Positions 50,752 through 59,084 are shown, counted from the first letter of the stretch. The stretch: 64,000 nucleotides of DNA from Galactobacter valiniphilus (GCF_003575975.1 NZ_QQXK01000004.1:1-64000), one strand, 5' to 3'. Notes: generated by a model not told the origin, from the letters alone. Translations and numbers: made by a program.

Positions 50752-51705
50752 TCACGCGCCGAGCGCGCCCCGTAGCCTGCGCACCACCTCCGCCGGTGTC
50801 CGGAACAGGTGCGTGGCAGAGACCTCCACCATGACCCACCCGGCCTCACCCAGCCTGCGGCGACGGTCGAGGTCGGCCGCGTATGCCTGCGGGATGCGAT
50901 GCTGAGCCCCTTGGTATTCCACGCAAACGCGACGTTTCCGGAACACGAGGTCGGCATTGGCGAGCCGCTGCCCGAAGTCGTCGTGAATGTCCGCGTTGAG
51001 CTCCGGTTCGGGTAGTCCCACCTCCAGAATCAGGAGTCGCAGGAGCGTCTCGGGGCGCGAGGCGCTCCCGGACCTCGCCAGGTCGAGCGCAGCCCTCAAG
51101 ACCTCACCGCCTCGCCATTGCCCGCGTTGCAGCACCTGACGCAGATCCGTGGGCCTGCACAGCGGGTCGCGCCGCAGCCACGGCTTGTAGCCACCCGGAT
51201 CCCGCGGAACCCAGAGCAGCGCATCGGCCACGGCCACCAGGTCATCTCGGCTCAGCTGCGCACCGAGGCTCGCCCACGTCGTCGCCGGGTCGGTCACCGG
51301 CAACTCCATGACGGTGGTCGTCGAGACGAGATGCGGGCGGAACCGCCGCCCCCGAACGCCTCTCCGGCGCGGCGCCGTGTGCGGGTACCTCACGCCCACG
51401 TGAGGCGTTTCTTCCGCGGCCCCAGGCAGTGGCAGCCCCCATAACAAGGCCGCTGACGGTCCGCTGAAGAAGGCATGCTCCGAGAGCACCGGCGCGAGTG
51501 CCTTGATCCTTTCGATCGCCGCCTCACGTGCGGCCTCGAACGGGTTGGCGTCATCGCGCGGCGGGGAACGGTGCAGCCTGATCCCGTGGAAGGGGCGCAG
51601 GAGCGCCGCCGAATCGACGGTTGCCCGGGGCGTTCCGCACCCCAAGGCTTCTCGCACCGTGAAAGACCGGCCCAGGTGGCCCGGCACAGGAGTCATCCGG
51701 ATCAT
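50752..51705 (-). CDS. DUF559-type endonuclease-fold protein
   Basis: A 317-residue protein. The N-terminal half resembles AbiEi-like/PD-(D/E)XK-associated regions (TVREALGCGTPRATV, AFFSGPSAALLWGLPLP). The C-terminal 110 residues look like DUF559, a Vsr-like nuclease fold: Glu in ASRPETLLRLLILEVGLPEP, Asp in NADLVFRKRRV, and VCVEYQGAQHR (E-x-Q). Such genes are multicopy in Micrococcales, and their role is unproven; nicking or defence is guessed. It is bracketed by family B palindromes. Confidence 0.8.
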   Translation of the reverse strand: MIRMTPVPGHLGRSFTVREALGCGTPRATVDSAALLRPFHGIRLHRSPPRDDANPFEAAREAAIERIKALAPVLSEHAFFSGPSAALLWGLPLPGAAEETPHVGVRYPHTAPRRRGVRGRRFRPHLVSTTTVMELPVTDPATTWASLGAQLSRDDLVAVADALLWVPRDPGGYKPWLRRDPLCRPTDLRQVLQRGQWRGGEVLRAALDLARSGSASRPETLLRLLILEVGLPEPELNADIHDDFGQRLANADLVFRKRRVCVEYQGAQHRIPQAYAADLDRRRRLGEAGWVMVEVSATHLFRTPAEVVRRLRGALGA

Positions 51706-51771
51706 CCGCCCAGTGTCGCCAACTCCGCCCGGCCCCGCTGCGGTTGTCCACAGCCACGGGCCGTGCCGCCC

Positions 51772-51831
51772 AAGTTGGAGTGCGAAATGCGCTCAAGGAC
51801 GGCTACTTGAGCGCATTTCGCACTCCAACTT
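51772..51831. repeat. Family B palindrome, copy 2 (5' side of the DUF559 gene)
   Basis: Perfect 26-base arms (51772-51797 and 51806-51831) around an 8-nt loop, containing TTGGAGTGCGAAATGCGCT. It lies between divergent genes, so it is not a simple terminator. Confidence 0.85.
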
Positions 51832-51986
51832 CGGCCAGCGCCCGGCGAAGACCGCCTTCACGGACCGGCCCACCGGCACGACGGCGCGCTACCGTACTCA
51901 GCAGGGCACGATCGCCTCCCGCAGGTGGGACGGCCGACGCCCCCACACCCCGCACCAGCGGGCGCACCGGAGCGAAGGGATGCACC

Positions 51987-53705
51987 ATGTCCGTCACCGA
52001 CGAGTACCGAGCGGCCAGGGACCGGCTCCTCGAGCTGCGCACCGACTACGCCACCGCCAAGGCCGAGTTCGTCTGGCCCCGCTTCGAGCACTTCAACTAC
52101 GCCCTCGACTGGTTCGACGCCGTCGCGGCCGGTCCTCGCGCCGACACCGAGGCGCTCATCATCGTCGAGGAGGACGGCAGCCGCACGGCCCGCACGTGGC
52201 GCGAGCTCTCCGAGGCCTCCAACCGGGTGGCCAACTGGTTCCGGGCGGAGGGCATCCAGCGCGGGGACCGCGTCATCCTCATGCTCACCAACCAGGTGGA
52301 GCTCTGGGAGATCATGCTCGCCGGCATGAAGTACGGCCTCGCCATGATCCCCACGACCACACAGATGGGCCCCGCCGACCTGCAGGACCGCGTGGAGCGC
52401 GGCGGCGCTGCCTTCGCGATCGCCCGTGCAGAGGACCTCGCCAAGTTCGCCGAGGTCACGGCCCCGTGCCAGCTCATCGACGTGGACGGCGCCACGCCCA
52501 CCGCTTGGGACTACCGCGAGGCAGCGGCCCAGCCGAGCGCCTTCACCCCGGACGCGCCCACGCGCGCCGACGAGGCCCTGCTGCTCTACTTCACCTCGGG
52601 CACCACGTCCAAGGCCAAGCTCGTCGAGCACACCCACACCTCCTACCCGGTGGGCCACCTCTCCACGATGTTCTGGATCGGCCTCGAGCCGGGGGACGTG
52701 CACCTCAACGTCGCGAGCCCCGGGTGGGGCAAGCACGCGTGGTCCAACTTCTTCGCCCCGTGGATCGCCGAGGCGACGGTTTTCATCTACAACTACTCGC
52801 GCTTCGACGCGAAGGCGCTCATGCATCAGATGGACGCCGAGAACGTCACGAGCTTCTGCGCCCCTCCCACGGTCTGGCGCATGCTCATCCAGGCGGACCT
52901 CAGCCACCTGGAGAACCCGCCGGCCAAGCTCGTCTCCGCCGGCGAGCCGCTCAACGCCGAGGTCATCGACCGCGTGGCGCAGGCCTGGGGCCAGGCCATT
53001 CGCGACGGCTTCGGCCAGACCGAATCCACCGTGCAGATCGCCAACCCGCCGGGCCTGCCCATCAAGATCGGCGCGATGGGCCGCCCCATGCCCGGCTACG
53101 ACGTCGTCCTCATCGACCCCTCCACGGGCCAGGAGGCCACGGAGGGTGAGATCTGCCTGCGCCTCGACCCGCGCCCCGTCGGCCTCATGAAGGGCTACCT
53201 CGGCGACCAGGCCAAGACGGACGAGGTGCTGCGCGGCGGCTACTACCACTCCGGCGACATGGCGGAGATGGACGAGCAGGGCGTCATCACGTACATCGGC
53301 CGCGGCGACGACGTCTTCAAGTCCTCCGACTACAAGCTCAGCCCCTTCGAGCTCGAGTCGGTCATCATCGAGCACCCGGCCGTCACCGAGGCGGCCGTGG
53401 TCCCGTCGCCCGACGAGATCCGCCTCTCCGTGCCCAAGGCCTTCGTGGTCCTCGCCGCGGGCTTCGAGCCGGACGCCGCGACGGCCGAGTCCATCCTCAA
53501 GTACTGCCGGAAGCACCTCGCGCCCTTCAAGCGCATTCGCCGCCTCGAGTTCGCGGAGCTGCCCAAGACCATCTCGGGCAAGATCCGCCGCGTGGAGCTG
53601 CGCGCCGCCGAGGAGCGCCGCCACGGCGCCGGCGGTAGCGGGGACCTCCCCGAGGGCCTCGGCACCGAGTACCGTGACACGGACTTCCGCGGCAAGAAGG
53701 CCTGA
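51987..53705 (+). CDS. Acyl-CoA synthetase (AMP-binding, medium-chain/acetyl type)
   Basis: A 572-residue ATP-dependent acid:CoA ligase. The P-loop is LLYFTSGTTSKAK; A5 region is DGFGQTEST; A7 is YYHSGDMAEMDEQGVITYIGRGDDVFKSSDYKLSP; the C-terminal catalytic lysine lies in LPKTISGKIRR. The overall length and the VWRMLIQADL region suit the medium-chain acyl-CoA synthetase (ACSM) branch. The ribosome site AAGGGA precedes ATG 51987. Substrate chain length is not determined. Confidence 0.93.
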   Translation: MSVTDEYRAARDRLLELRTDYATAKAEFVWPRFEHFNYALDWFDAVAAGPRADTEALIIVEEDGSRTARTWRELSEASNRVANWFRAEGIQRGDRVILMLTNQVELWEIMLAGMKYGLAMIPTTTQMGPADLQDRVERGGAAFAIARAEDLAKFAEVTAPCQLIDVDGATPTAWDYREAAAQPSAFTPDAPTRADEALLLYFTSGTTSKAKLVEHTHTSYPVGHLSTMFWIGLEPGDVHLNVASPGWGKHAWSNFFAPWIAEATVFIYNYSRFDAKALMHQMDAENVTSFCAPPTVWRMLIQADLSHLENPPAKLVSAGEPLNAEVIDRVAQAWGQAIRDGFGQTESTVQIANPPGLPIKIGAMGRPMPGYDVVLIDPSTGQEATEGEICLRLDPRPVGLMKGYLGDQAKTDEVLRGGYYHSGDMAEMDEQGVITYIGRGDDVFKSSDYKLSPFELESVIIEHPAVTEAAVVPSPDEIRLSVPKAFVVLAAGFEPDAATAESILKYCRKHLAPFKRIRRLEFAELPKTISGKIRRVELRAAEERRHGAGGSGDLPEGLGTEYRDTDFRGKKA

Positions 53706-53718
53706 TCCCGCCGAGTTT

Positions 53719-53766
53719 GCGTGCCTTGCGCCGTTAAGACCCCGGTCTTCACGGCGCAAGGCACGC
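53719..53766. repeat. Family A palindrome, copy 3
   Basis: Perfect 16-base arms (GCGTGCCTTGCGCCGT at 53719-53734, complement at 53751-53766) enclose an inner AAGACC/GGTCTT stem, so nearly the whole 48 nt can fold. It follows the acyl-CoA synthetase stop by 13 bp. Confidence 0.85.
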
Positions 53767-53870
53767 ATTCTTGGGGGAGGTGGACCCCGGCACCCGCGCG
53801 GACCCCACGGGCGCGGCACAGGGCCGCGCGGGCGGCCTCACCCAATGCACGACGACGGGCGGCCGGGTCC

Positions 53871-54137
53871 CGGCCCCGCGCCCAGGGGGCCGCGGGGAGA
53901 CCGTGGCGCCCCCGCGCCGTCGTGCATCCGGGCCCCGGCCCCGCGCCCGGGGGCCGCGGGGAGACCCAGGCTCCCCCCGCGCCGTCGTGCGCTCACGTCC
54001 CCGGCCGCCCGCGCCCAGAGATTGCGTGGCTCGCGCCGTCACGGCGGACCGCATCACGACGCAAGGCACGCAAAGTCCACGGGGCCGCGACCCCGGCCCC
54101 GCGCCCGGCGGCCGCACCCGCCCCCGCCGCGCGCTTG
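53871..54137. repeat. Degenerate GC-rich tandem repeats, about 66-bp pitch
   Basis: Two close units occupy 53871-53925 and 53937-53990; each runs from CGGCCCCGCGCCC through GCCGCGGGGAGACC to GCGCCGTCGTGC. A partial third begins near 54092. The complement GCACGACGACGGGC also occurs at 53848, so units may pair with each other. Confidence 0.7.
54022..54073. repeat. Family A palindrome, copy 4
   Basis: Arms 54022-54039 (TTGCGTGGCTCGCGCCGT) and 54056-54073 match at 15 of 18 positions. With copy 3 it brackets the tandem repeats. Confidence 0.75.
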
Positions 54138-54138
54138 G

Positions 54139-54144
54139 TAGCGT
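54139..54144 (+). promoter_or_regulatory. Leaderless -10 box of xthA
   Basis: TAGCGT ends 7 nt before GTG 54152; no ribosome site is present. Confidence 0.55.
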
Positions 54145-54151
54145 TGAACCC

Positions 54152-54955
54152 GTGAAGATCGCCACCTGGAACGTCAACTCCCTCCGTGCCCGTGCCGACC
54201 GCGTCGAGGCGTGGCTCGAGGCCAACGACCCGGATGTCCTGGCCATCCAGGAGACCAAGTGCAAGGACGAGAACTTCCCCTGGGAGCTCTTCGAGCGCCT
54301 GGGCTACGAGGTGGCGCACTTCGGCTTCAGCCAGTGGAACGGCGTGGCCCTGGCCTCGCGCGTGGGCCTCGAGGACGTCGAGCGCACCTTCGCCGGCCAG
54401 CCCGCCTTCGGCAAGGGCGGCGTTGACCCCGTGCAGGAGGCCCGCGCGATCGGCGCCACGTGCAACGGCGTGCGCGTCTGGAGCCTCTACGTCCCCAACG
54501 GCCGTGGCCTGCAGGACGAGCACATGCCCTACAAGCTCGAGTGGCTCGACGTCCTGCGTCAGGACGCTGCCGGCTGGCTCCAGGCGGATCCGGAGGCGCA
54601 GTTTGCGCTCGTGGGCGACTGGAACATCGCCCCCAAGGACGAGGACGTTTGGGACGTGCAGTACTTCCTGGACAACGAGCTCACGCACATCTCGGCCCCG
54701 GAGCGCGCGGCCTTCCAGGCCTTCCTCGACGAGGGCCTCGTGGACCCCATGCGCGAGCGTCACCCCGGCCCTGGCGTCTACACGTACTGGGACTACAAGG
54801 CCCTGCGCTTCCCCAAGAAGGAGGGCATGCGCATCGACTTCCAGCTGCTCTCCCCCGCGCTGGCCGCGCGCGTGACGGACGCCAACGTGGACCGCGACGA
54901 GCGCCGCGGCAAGGGCGCCTCCGATCACGCCCCCGTGGTGGTGGAGCTGGCATGA
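54152..54955 (+). CDS. xthA: Exodeoxyribonuclease III
   Basis: A 267-residue AP endonuclease/3'-exonuclease of base-excision repair. The metal and catalytic residues lie in ATWNVNS, AIQETKCKD, SLYVPNGR, VGDWNIAPKDED and ASDHAPV. Length is normal. The start codon is GTG, probably leaderless. The stop overlaps the following ATG (ATGA). Confidence 0.96.
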   Translation: MKIATWNVNSLRARADRVEAWLEANDPDVLAIQETKCKDENFPWELFERLGYEVAHFGFSQWNGVALASRVGLEDVERTFAGQPAFGKGGVDPVQEARAIGATCNGVRVWSLYVPNGRGLQDEHMPYKLEWLDVLRQDAAGWLQADPEAQFALVGDWNIAPKDEDVWDVQYFLDNELTHISAPERAAFQAFLDEGLVDPMRERHPGPGVYTYWDYKALRFPKKEGMRIDFQLLSPALAARVTDANVDRDERRGKGASDHAPVVVELA

Positions 54956-55806
54956 TGCCCGCGGACGTCGCGCCCGGCGTCCGCCGGAACCTGCCGCCCA
55001 CGGCGCACCTGCGCGTCTTCTCGCCGCTGCGGGCGTTCGACGACGTGGACCAGGCGCTCATCAAGGAGCAGCCGCCCCGCTCGCGCGCCCTCTTCGAGAT
55101 CCAGGCGCGGCAGGCGCTGCTCGCGCGCATCTCGCGGGACGTCACCGACCCGTTCCCGCACCAGACGCTGGAGAGCTACCGGGTGCTGCACTGGCAGGGG
55201 GACGACGGTGTGGTGGCCCTCTACTGCCCCGAGCAGCTGCCGCTGCGCGCGGGCATGGCGGCCGGCCTCCTCGAGGACGAGATCCCCTTCACCCTCATGG
55301 ACGTGGTCATCCCCGTGACGGCGGCCGAGGCGCACTCGGAGCGCCTGCAGGAGCACGGCATGTGGCTCGACGACGATCTGGTGCACACGCGCGACGCCAC
55401 GTGGGGCGTCCCGTTGGCGTGGTTCGCGGCGATCCGCGAGGACGACCACGAGGAGGTCGATGACCAGGACGAGGTGCTCTCCTCGGTCCGGCTCGTGGCG
55501 CCGCTCGTGCTGGTGCTGGAGCGCCTGGGCCGCGCGGCGGCGATCCTCTCCCGCACCGCGGACGAGCTACCGCTCCTGGCGCAGATCGACGAGCTGCGCG
55601 AGTGGCTGGGCGGCTTCCACCGGGGCTCCGCCGTGGAGCTGGACTACGGCCCGCTCGCCGACTACGTGTGGCCGGATGATTCCCCGAGCGATCTGCGCGA
55701 GGGCCTCGACGCCCTGGACGAGGGCGACTACCTGAGCGCCGCCGCGGCACACCGCCGCCTGGTGTTGCGCTGGAATCGCGTGAGGGCGCTGGGTCGCGCG
55801 AGCTAG
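54952..55806 (+). CDS. Conserved-looking protein of unknown function coupled to xthA
   Basis: A 284-residue soluble protein starting at ATG ATG, overlapping the xthA stop by 4 bp. It opens with NLPPTAHLRVFSPLRAFDDVDQALI, has a central block SYRVLHWQGDDGVVALYCPEQLPLRAG, and a Leu-rich helical end with DYVWPDDSPSDLREGLDALDEGDYL. No catalytic motif is evident. Coupling to xthA suggests, but does not show, a link to DNA repair. Confidence 0.78.
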   Translation: MMPADVAPGVRRNLPPTAHLRVFSPLRAFDDVDQALIKEQPPRSRALFEIQARQALLARISRDVTDPFPHQTLESYRVLHWQGDDGVVALYCPEQLPLRAGMAAGLLEDEIPFTLMDVVIPVTAAEAHSERLQEHGMWLDDDLVHTRDATWGVPLAWFAAIREDDHEEVDDQDEVLSSVRLVAPLVLVLERLGRAAAILSRTADELPLLAQIDELREWLGGFHRGSAVELDYGPLADYVWPDDSPSDLREGLDALDEGDYLSAAAAHRRLVLRWNRVRALGRAS

Positions 55807-55855
55807 CGCAGCGCCCGGCTCCTGAGCCGGCTCCTTAGCCGGCTCGGGAGCCTGC

Positions 55856-56431
55856 TCAGGCCCCCAGGCTGGACTGCACCGCGTTGTTCCACTCGACGGC
55901 CTTCTGGGCGATCCACATCATGCCGATGTAGCCGGCGACGGTGGGCCCCACCACGGAGCCGACGATCCCGCCGATCCCCCAGCCGCGCCCCTTGTTCGTG
56001 GCGGTGGCGATGATCCCCAGCACGAGCGCCGCGAGCAGCGCGAGGCCCAGGATGCACTGCGCCATGATGAAGCCGGAGAAGAAGGACTGCACAAAGACGG
56101 AGCCGTCGACGTTGCGGTCGCGGACGGCCTGTTCGATCTGCCCCACGATCCAGATGAAGCTCACGAGGCAGAGGACGCTGCCGGCCACGGCCAGGATGGT
56201 GGACCAGATGCCCATGGCCGGATTTCCGGGCGGGGTGGGCTGCTTGACCATGGGGTAGACGGGCCGGCCGTAGGCATCCACGTACATGGGCTGCGCGCCC
56301 GGGTAGGGCTGCTGCAGGTAGCCCGGCTGGTTCTGGCCGGGCCGGTAGCCCGGCTGGGCCCCGCTGAGCATGCCGGGGCGCCCCTGCGCGTACGGATCCT
56401 GCGGGTTCTGGTCCCACTGCGGCTGCGTCAT
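55856..56431 (-). CDS. Pro/Gln-rich small membrane protein
   Basis: A 191-residue protein. Residues 1-70 are Pro/Gln/Tyr/Gly-rich and cytoplasmic. Three or four spans follow: GIWSTILAVAGSVLCLVSFIWIVG, SGFIMAQCILGLALLAALVLGII and GGIVGSVVGPTVAGYIGMMW. The layout resembles DUF4190-type proteins. The start is fixed by GGAG 8 nt upstream. It lies 48 bp beyond the AmaP-like gene on the same strand and may be its operon end. Confidence 0.8.
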   Translation of the reverse strand: MTQPQWDQNPQDPYAQGRPGMLSGAQPGYRPGQNQPGYLQQPYPGAQPMYVDAYGRPVYPMVKQPTPPGNPAMGIWSTILAVAGSVLCLVSFIWIVGQIEQAVRDRNVDGSVFVQSFFSGFIMAQCILGLALLAALVLGIIATATNKGRGWGIGGIVGSVVGPTVAGYIGMMWIAQKAVEWNNAVQSSLGA

Positions 56432-56479
56432 CCCCAAGCTCCTGCTCTCCGGGGCACCGGCCCCCTCCGACGTGTCACA

Positions 56480-57097
56480 TCAGCGTACGCGTTCGGCCGA
56501 GGCGAGGCGCGCCCTGGCGCCGGAGACGAGTTCGAGCACCACGGGCCCGCGCAGCCCGAGCCGCTCGTCCAGCGTTTCCACGAGGGCGTCGACGTCCTCG
56601 ACGAGCCGCAGCGGATCGGCGCCCGCGCGCGGTTGCAGTTTGATGCGCAGCCCGGCGGCCTCGCCGGGCTGGTCCCACGCGCTGATGCTCACGCGCAGCA
56701 CATCGGGGCGTTGGGTGAGGGCCTGGCGCAGGAGCTGTTCGGGCACGGCGGCGGCAATTTCGACGACGCCGCGTCCGTCGCCCTCGCGGACGGCCTCGCG
56801 GCTGAAGAGGGTCACGCGCCCGCGTCCTTGGACGAGGGCCCACACGACGAGCAAGACCAGAACGACGGCGGCAAGCACCGCGAGCCCGAGCCACAGCCAG
56901 GAGGCGTCGCGGCCGGGCGAGCGGGTGTCATTCATGAGTGTGAGCCGCGAGGCGTCGACCTCGGCCAACACCCCCTTCACCCAGCCGGCGTAGGCGGGGA
57001 CGAGGCAGACCAGCACGAGGTGGGCACCGGCGGCCACGCACAGCAGGCCAAGCAGGCCGAGCAGGACGCGGTTGAGCGTGCGCGGGGTGCGGTTCAC
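56480..57097 (-). CDS. AmaP-like alkaline-shock membrane anchor protein
   Basis: A 205-residue protein with two N-terminal spans (about 8-35 and 65-90) and a cytoplasmic C-terminal domain (about 100-205) with VVEIAAAVPEQLLRQ. The topology and the Asp23 neighbour match AmaP, which anchors Asp23 proteins to the membrane in firmicutes. The GTG start overlaps the stop of the upstream gene (GTGA). Confidence 0.8.
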   Translation of the reverse strand: MNRTPRTLNRVLLGLLGLLCVAAGAHLVLVCLVPAYAGWVKGVLAEVDASRLTLMNDTRSPGRDASWLWLGLAVLAAVVLVLLVVWALVQGRGRVTLFSREAVREGDGRGVVEIAAAVPEQLLRQALTQRPDVLRVSISAWDQPGEAAGLRIKLQPRAGADPLRLVEDVDALVETLDERLGLRGPVVLELVSGARARLASAERVR

Positions 57098-57693
57098 TGT
57101 CCCACCACCCCGGTCGCGGCGAGCTGCACGGCCACGGGCGTGGCCGGGTCCAGCCCGTTGCGTTCCAGGTCCGCGGCCACGGCCGCGCGCACGGCCTCCG
57201 CGTCCACGGGGACGCCGGAGGTGGGGCGGATCGAGACGTGCACGCCGCGCCCGTCCACCCCCACGCGCACCTGCTCGGCGCCCACACCGGCGGCGAGCTG
57301 GGCGCCGCGGACGAGCGCCTGCGCCAGGACGTCGTGCTCGACCAGGGCGATGACACGGCGGGCCGGCAGCTCGCGCACGGGGCGGCGGCCCGGCGCAAGA
57401 GCCGCGTAGAGCAGCCCGAGGCCGAGCAAGAGCAGCAGCACGCCGCCCACGATCACGCCGATGCGGACCTGCGCGGTGTCGGGCAGGCCTACGAACCAGG
57501 CCCACGCGGCGTCGGGCTTGATGAGCCAGGGTTTGTGGTCCACCGCGCGGGTGCCGGCCTCGAGCCCGAGGTAGCCGAGCAGGAGCACGAGCAGCGTCAC
57601 CACGGTGACGACGAGCCCGGAGCGGCCCGTGCGCAGCTCGCGCCGACGCACCCTGGCGTTGATGCTCTCGAGGTCGGGACGGGGCTTGCTCAT
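57094..57693 (-). CDS. DUF6286-like membrane protein of the Asp23 operon
   Basis: A 199-residue protein with two spans (VVTVVTLLVLLLGYLGLEAG and IGVIVGGVLLLLLGLGLLYAAL) and a C-terminal Asp23-like strand/helix domain around VEQVRVGVDGRGVHVSIRPT-type sequence. It overlaps both neighbours by 4 bp. The actinobacterial asp23 operons usually carry such a gene. Role inferred: membrane partner in envelope stress. Confidence 0.8.
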   Translation of the reverse strand: MSKPRPDLESINARVRRRELRTGRSGLVVTVVTLLVLLLGYLGLEAGTRAVDHKPWLIKPDAAWAWFVGLPDTAQVRIGVIVGGVLLLLLGLGLLYAALAPGRRPVRELPARRVIALVEHDVLAQALVRGAQLAAGVGAEQVRVGVDGRGVHVSIRPTSGVPVDAEAVRAAVAADLERNGLDPATPVAVQLAATGVVGQ

Positions 57694-58742
57694 GCGGCAC
57701 TTCCGCTCGTTGCTTCGTTGACGCCGGTCACGCGCACGTCCACGCGGGAGAGCGTGGCGCCCGTCAACTGGGCGACGGCGCGGCGCAGGGGGGCGCGTTC
57801 GTTGAGGGCCCGCTCGCGCAGCGAGCCGAGCGAGGGCCCCGGGGTGGGCTCCAGGAGCCCGGCGACGGGCAGGTGCAGGTTCAGGCGCAGGGCCAGCTCG
57901 CCCGCCTCGTCGGAGAGGTTCACGCCGATCCGCGCGGCCGGCACGCCGAAGGCGCGCGCGGCGAGGTGGCTCACGACCGAACGCAGGGCGCGGCTGGAGA
58001 CGCGGATGTGCCCCGCGGGCACCTCCGCAACGTCACCGCTCGACGCCGGGTGGTCGGCCTGGGTGCCCCCGGCCGGCGCCGCGATGCCCACGGGCTGGGC
58101 GAGCTCCTCCGCGTCGAGGACCTCGACGTTGACCTCGGAGACGGAGCGCCCCGAGCCGCTCAGGGCGGTGGCCGCCGCGCGCTGCGCCGCCGCGGCGGTG
58201 TCGCGCAGTGGGCGGTCGAGGGAGACAACGATGGACACGTCGACGGCCCATTGCTCCTGACCCTCGGTCACGGAGACGCCGGCGCCGTCCGGCTGGCCGA
58301 TGGCGCTGCGCAGGCGGCCCATGGCGCGCGAGGCGGGTTCGCCCACCGCGGCGACGCCGGGCACCACGGCGATGGCCGCGCGCAGGGCGGCCTCGGGGGA
58401 CTCGTCGACGCTGATCAGTTCGGGCTCGGGGGTGGCGGGCGAGGCTGCTGGCGGGGTGGTGGCCGCCGGGCGCACATCCGGGACGGTCAGCGCGTCGTCG
58501 TGCGCGTCGCTGGGATCGGCGGCGGGCTCCGCGGCCAGGGACTCGGCGGCGGGCTCCGCGGCCAGGGACTCGGCGGCGGGCTCGGCGGGAGCCTGAACGG
58601 GATCGGCGACCACGGGCACCGCGGGCGCCCGCTCGGGCTTGGGCGCCACGACGGGCAGGGCCGACGTCGGCGGGTGGGCGGGCCGGGGCGCGGGGGCGTG
58701 CGGTGCGTGTTCCGGCCGAACCGGCTCCTGAGCGCCGTTCAT
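57690..58742 (-). CDS. Asp23/Gls24 family envelope stress protein with duplicated module
   Basis: A 350-residue protein. An Ala/Pro-rich leader (1-115) contains a tandem repeat of AAESLAAEP. A first Asp23-like module follows (about 118-215: AAIAVVPGVAAVGEP, WAVDVSIVVSLDRPL, SEVNVEVLD). A second module (about 240-345: GHIRVSSRALRSVVSHLAARAFGVPAARIGV, LALRLNLHLPV, SRVDVRVTGV) completes it. Asp23 proteins are normally single-domain and about 120-200 residues, so this is a fusion or internal duplication. AGGAGG precedes the ATG. First gene of the operon. Confidence 0.82.
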   Translation of the reverse strand: MNGAQEPVRPEHAPHAPAPRPAHPPTSALPVVAPKPERAPAVPVVADPVQAPAEPAAESLAAEPAAESLAAEPAADPSDAHDDALTVPDVRPAATTPPAASPATPEPELISVDESPEAALRAAIAVVPGVAAVGEPASRAMGRLRSAIGQPDGAGVSVTEGQEQWAVDVSIVVSLDRPLRDTAAAAQRAAATALSGSGRSVSEVNVEVLDAEELAQPVGIAAPAGGTQADHPASSGDVAEVPAGHIRVSSRALRSVVSHLAARAFGVPAARIGVNLSDEAGELALRLNLHLPVAGLLEPTPGPSLGSLRERALNERAPLRRAVAQLTGATLSRVDVRVTGVNEATSGSAA

Positions 58743-58789
58743 GCGCCCTCCTGCCTGCTGTGCTTCAAAGCTGCCACGGGATAGACGCC

Positions 58790-58795
58790 AGCCTA
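58790..58795 (-). promoter_or_regulatory. -10 box of the Asp23 operon
   Basis: TAGGCT on minus, about 47 nt upstream of the Asp23 ATG; here a leader with AGGAGG is present, unlike the leaderless genes. Confidence 0.45.
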
Positions 58796-58845
58796 CCCGC
58801 GCTGCCGGAGGCGGCAGGAAAAGAGGAAAAGCGGAGGGCAAAGCA

Positions 58846-58875
58846 AAAGGGCCCCCAGGATTCCTGGGGGCCTTT
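58846..58875 (-). terminator. Terminator after the tRNA cluster
   Basis: The arms AAAGGGCCCCCAGGA and TTCCTGGGGGCCTTT pair with a single bulged G. It lies 8 bp downstream of tRNA-Phe on the minus strand. Confidence 0.85.
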
Positions 58876-58882
58876 GCCGTGG

Positions 58883-58955
58883 TGGCTCCGACCGGCGTCG
58901 ATCCGGTGACCTAACGATTTTCAGTCGTTCGCTCTACCAACTGAGCTACAGAGCC
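58883..58955 (-). tRNA. tRNA-Phe (GAA)
   Basis: A 73-nt cloverleaf. The acceptor GGCTCTG pairs with CGGAGCC, the D arm is GCTCAGTTGGTAGAGC, the anticodon loop CTGAAAA reads GAA, and the T arm is present. CCA is not encoded. Confidence 0.96.
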
Positions 58956-59010
58956 GAATGGCCATCTTTCGATGGCCATTCAGGTTCTACGTCGTAACGG
59001 AGAACCGTTG

Positions 59011-59084
59011 CGACCCTGACGGGACTTGAACCCGCGACCTCCGCCGTGACAGGGCGGCGCGCTAACCAACTGCGCTACAGGGCC
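59011..59084 (-). tRNA. tRNA-Asp (GTC)
   Basis: A 74-nt cloverleaf. The acceptor GGCCCTG pairs with CAGGGTC, the anticodon loop CTGTCAC reads GTC, and the T arm is GCGGGTTCAAGTCCCGT. CCA is not encoded. Confidence 0.96.

Larger units (their letters stand above)
53706..54151. other. 446-bp non-coding region with palindromes and tandem repeats
   Basis: It is bounded by two family A palindromes and filled by a GC-rich tandem repeat array, followed by the xthA promoter. Open frames here are only a product of the extreme GC content; none has a start signal or a recognisable product. Confidence 0.7.

Noticed and set aside
26253-54073. CRISPR array formed by the repeated GCGTGCCTTGCG elements
   Set aside because: The repeats are dispersed, are themselves inverted pairs, and lack regular spacers or cas genes.
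53706-54151. Coding sequence upstream of xthA (long frames run through here)
   Set aside because: The frames consist of translated tandem repeats and palindromes with no start signal; xthA has its own promoter and start at 54152.
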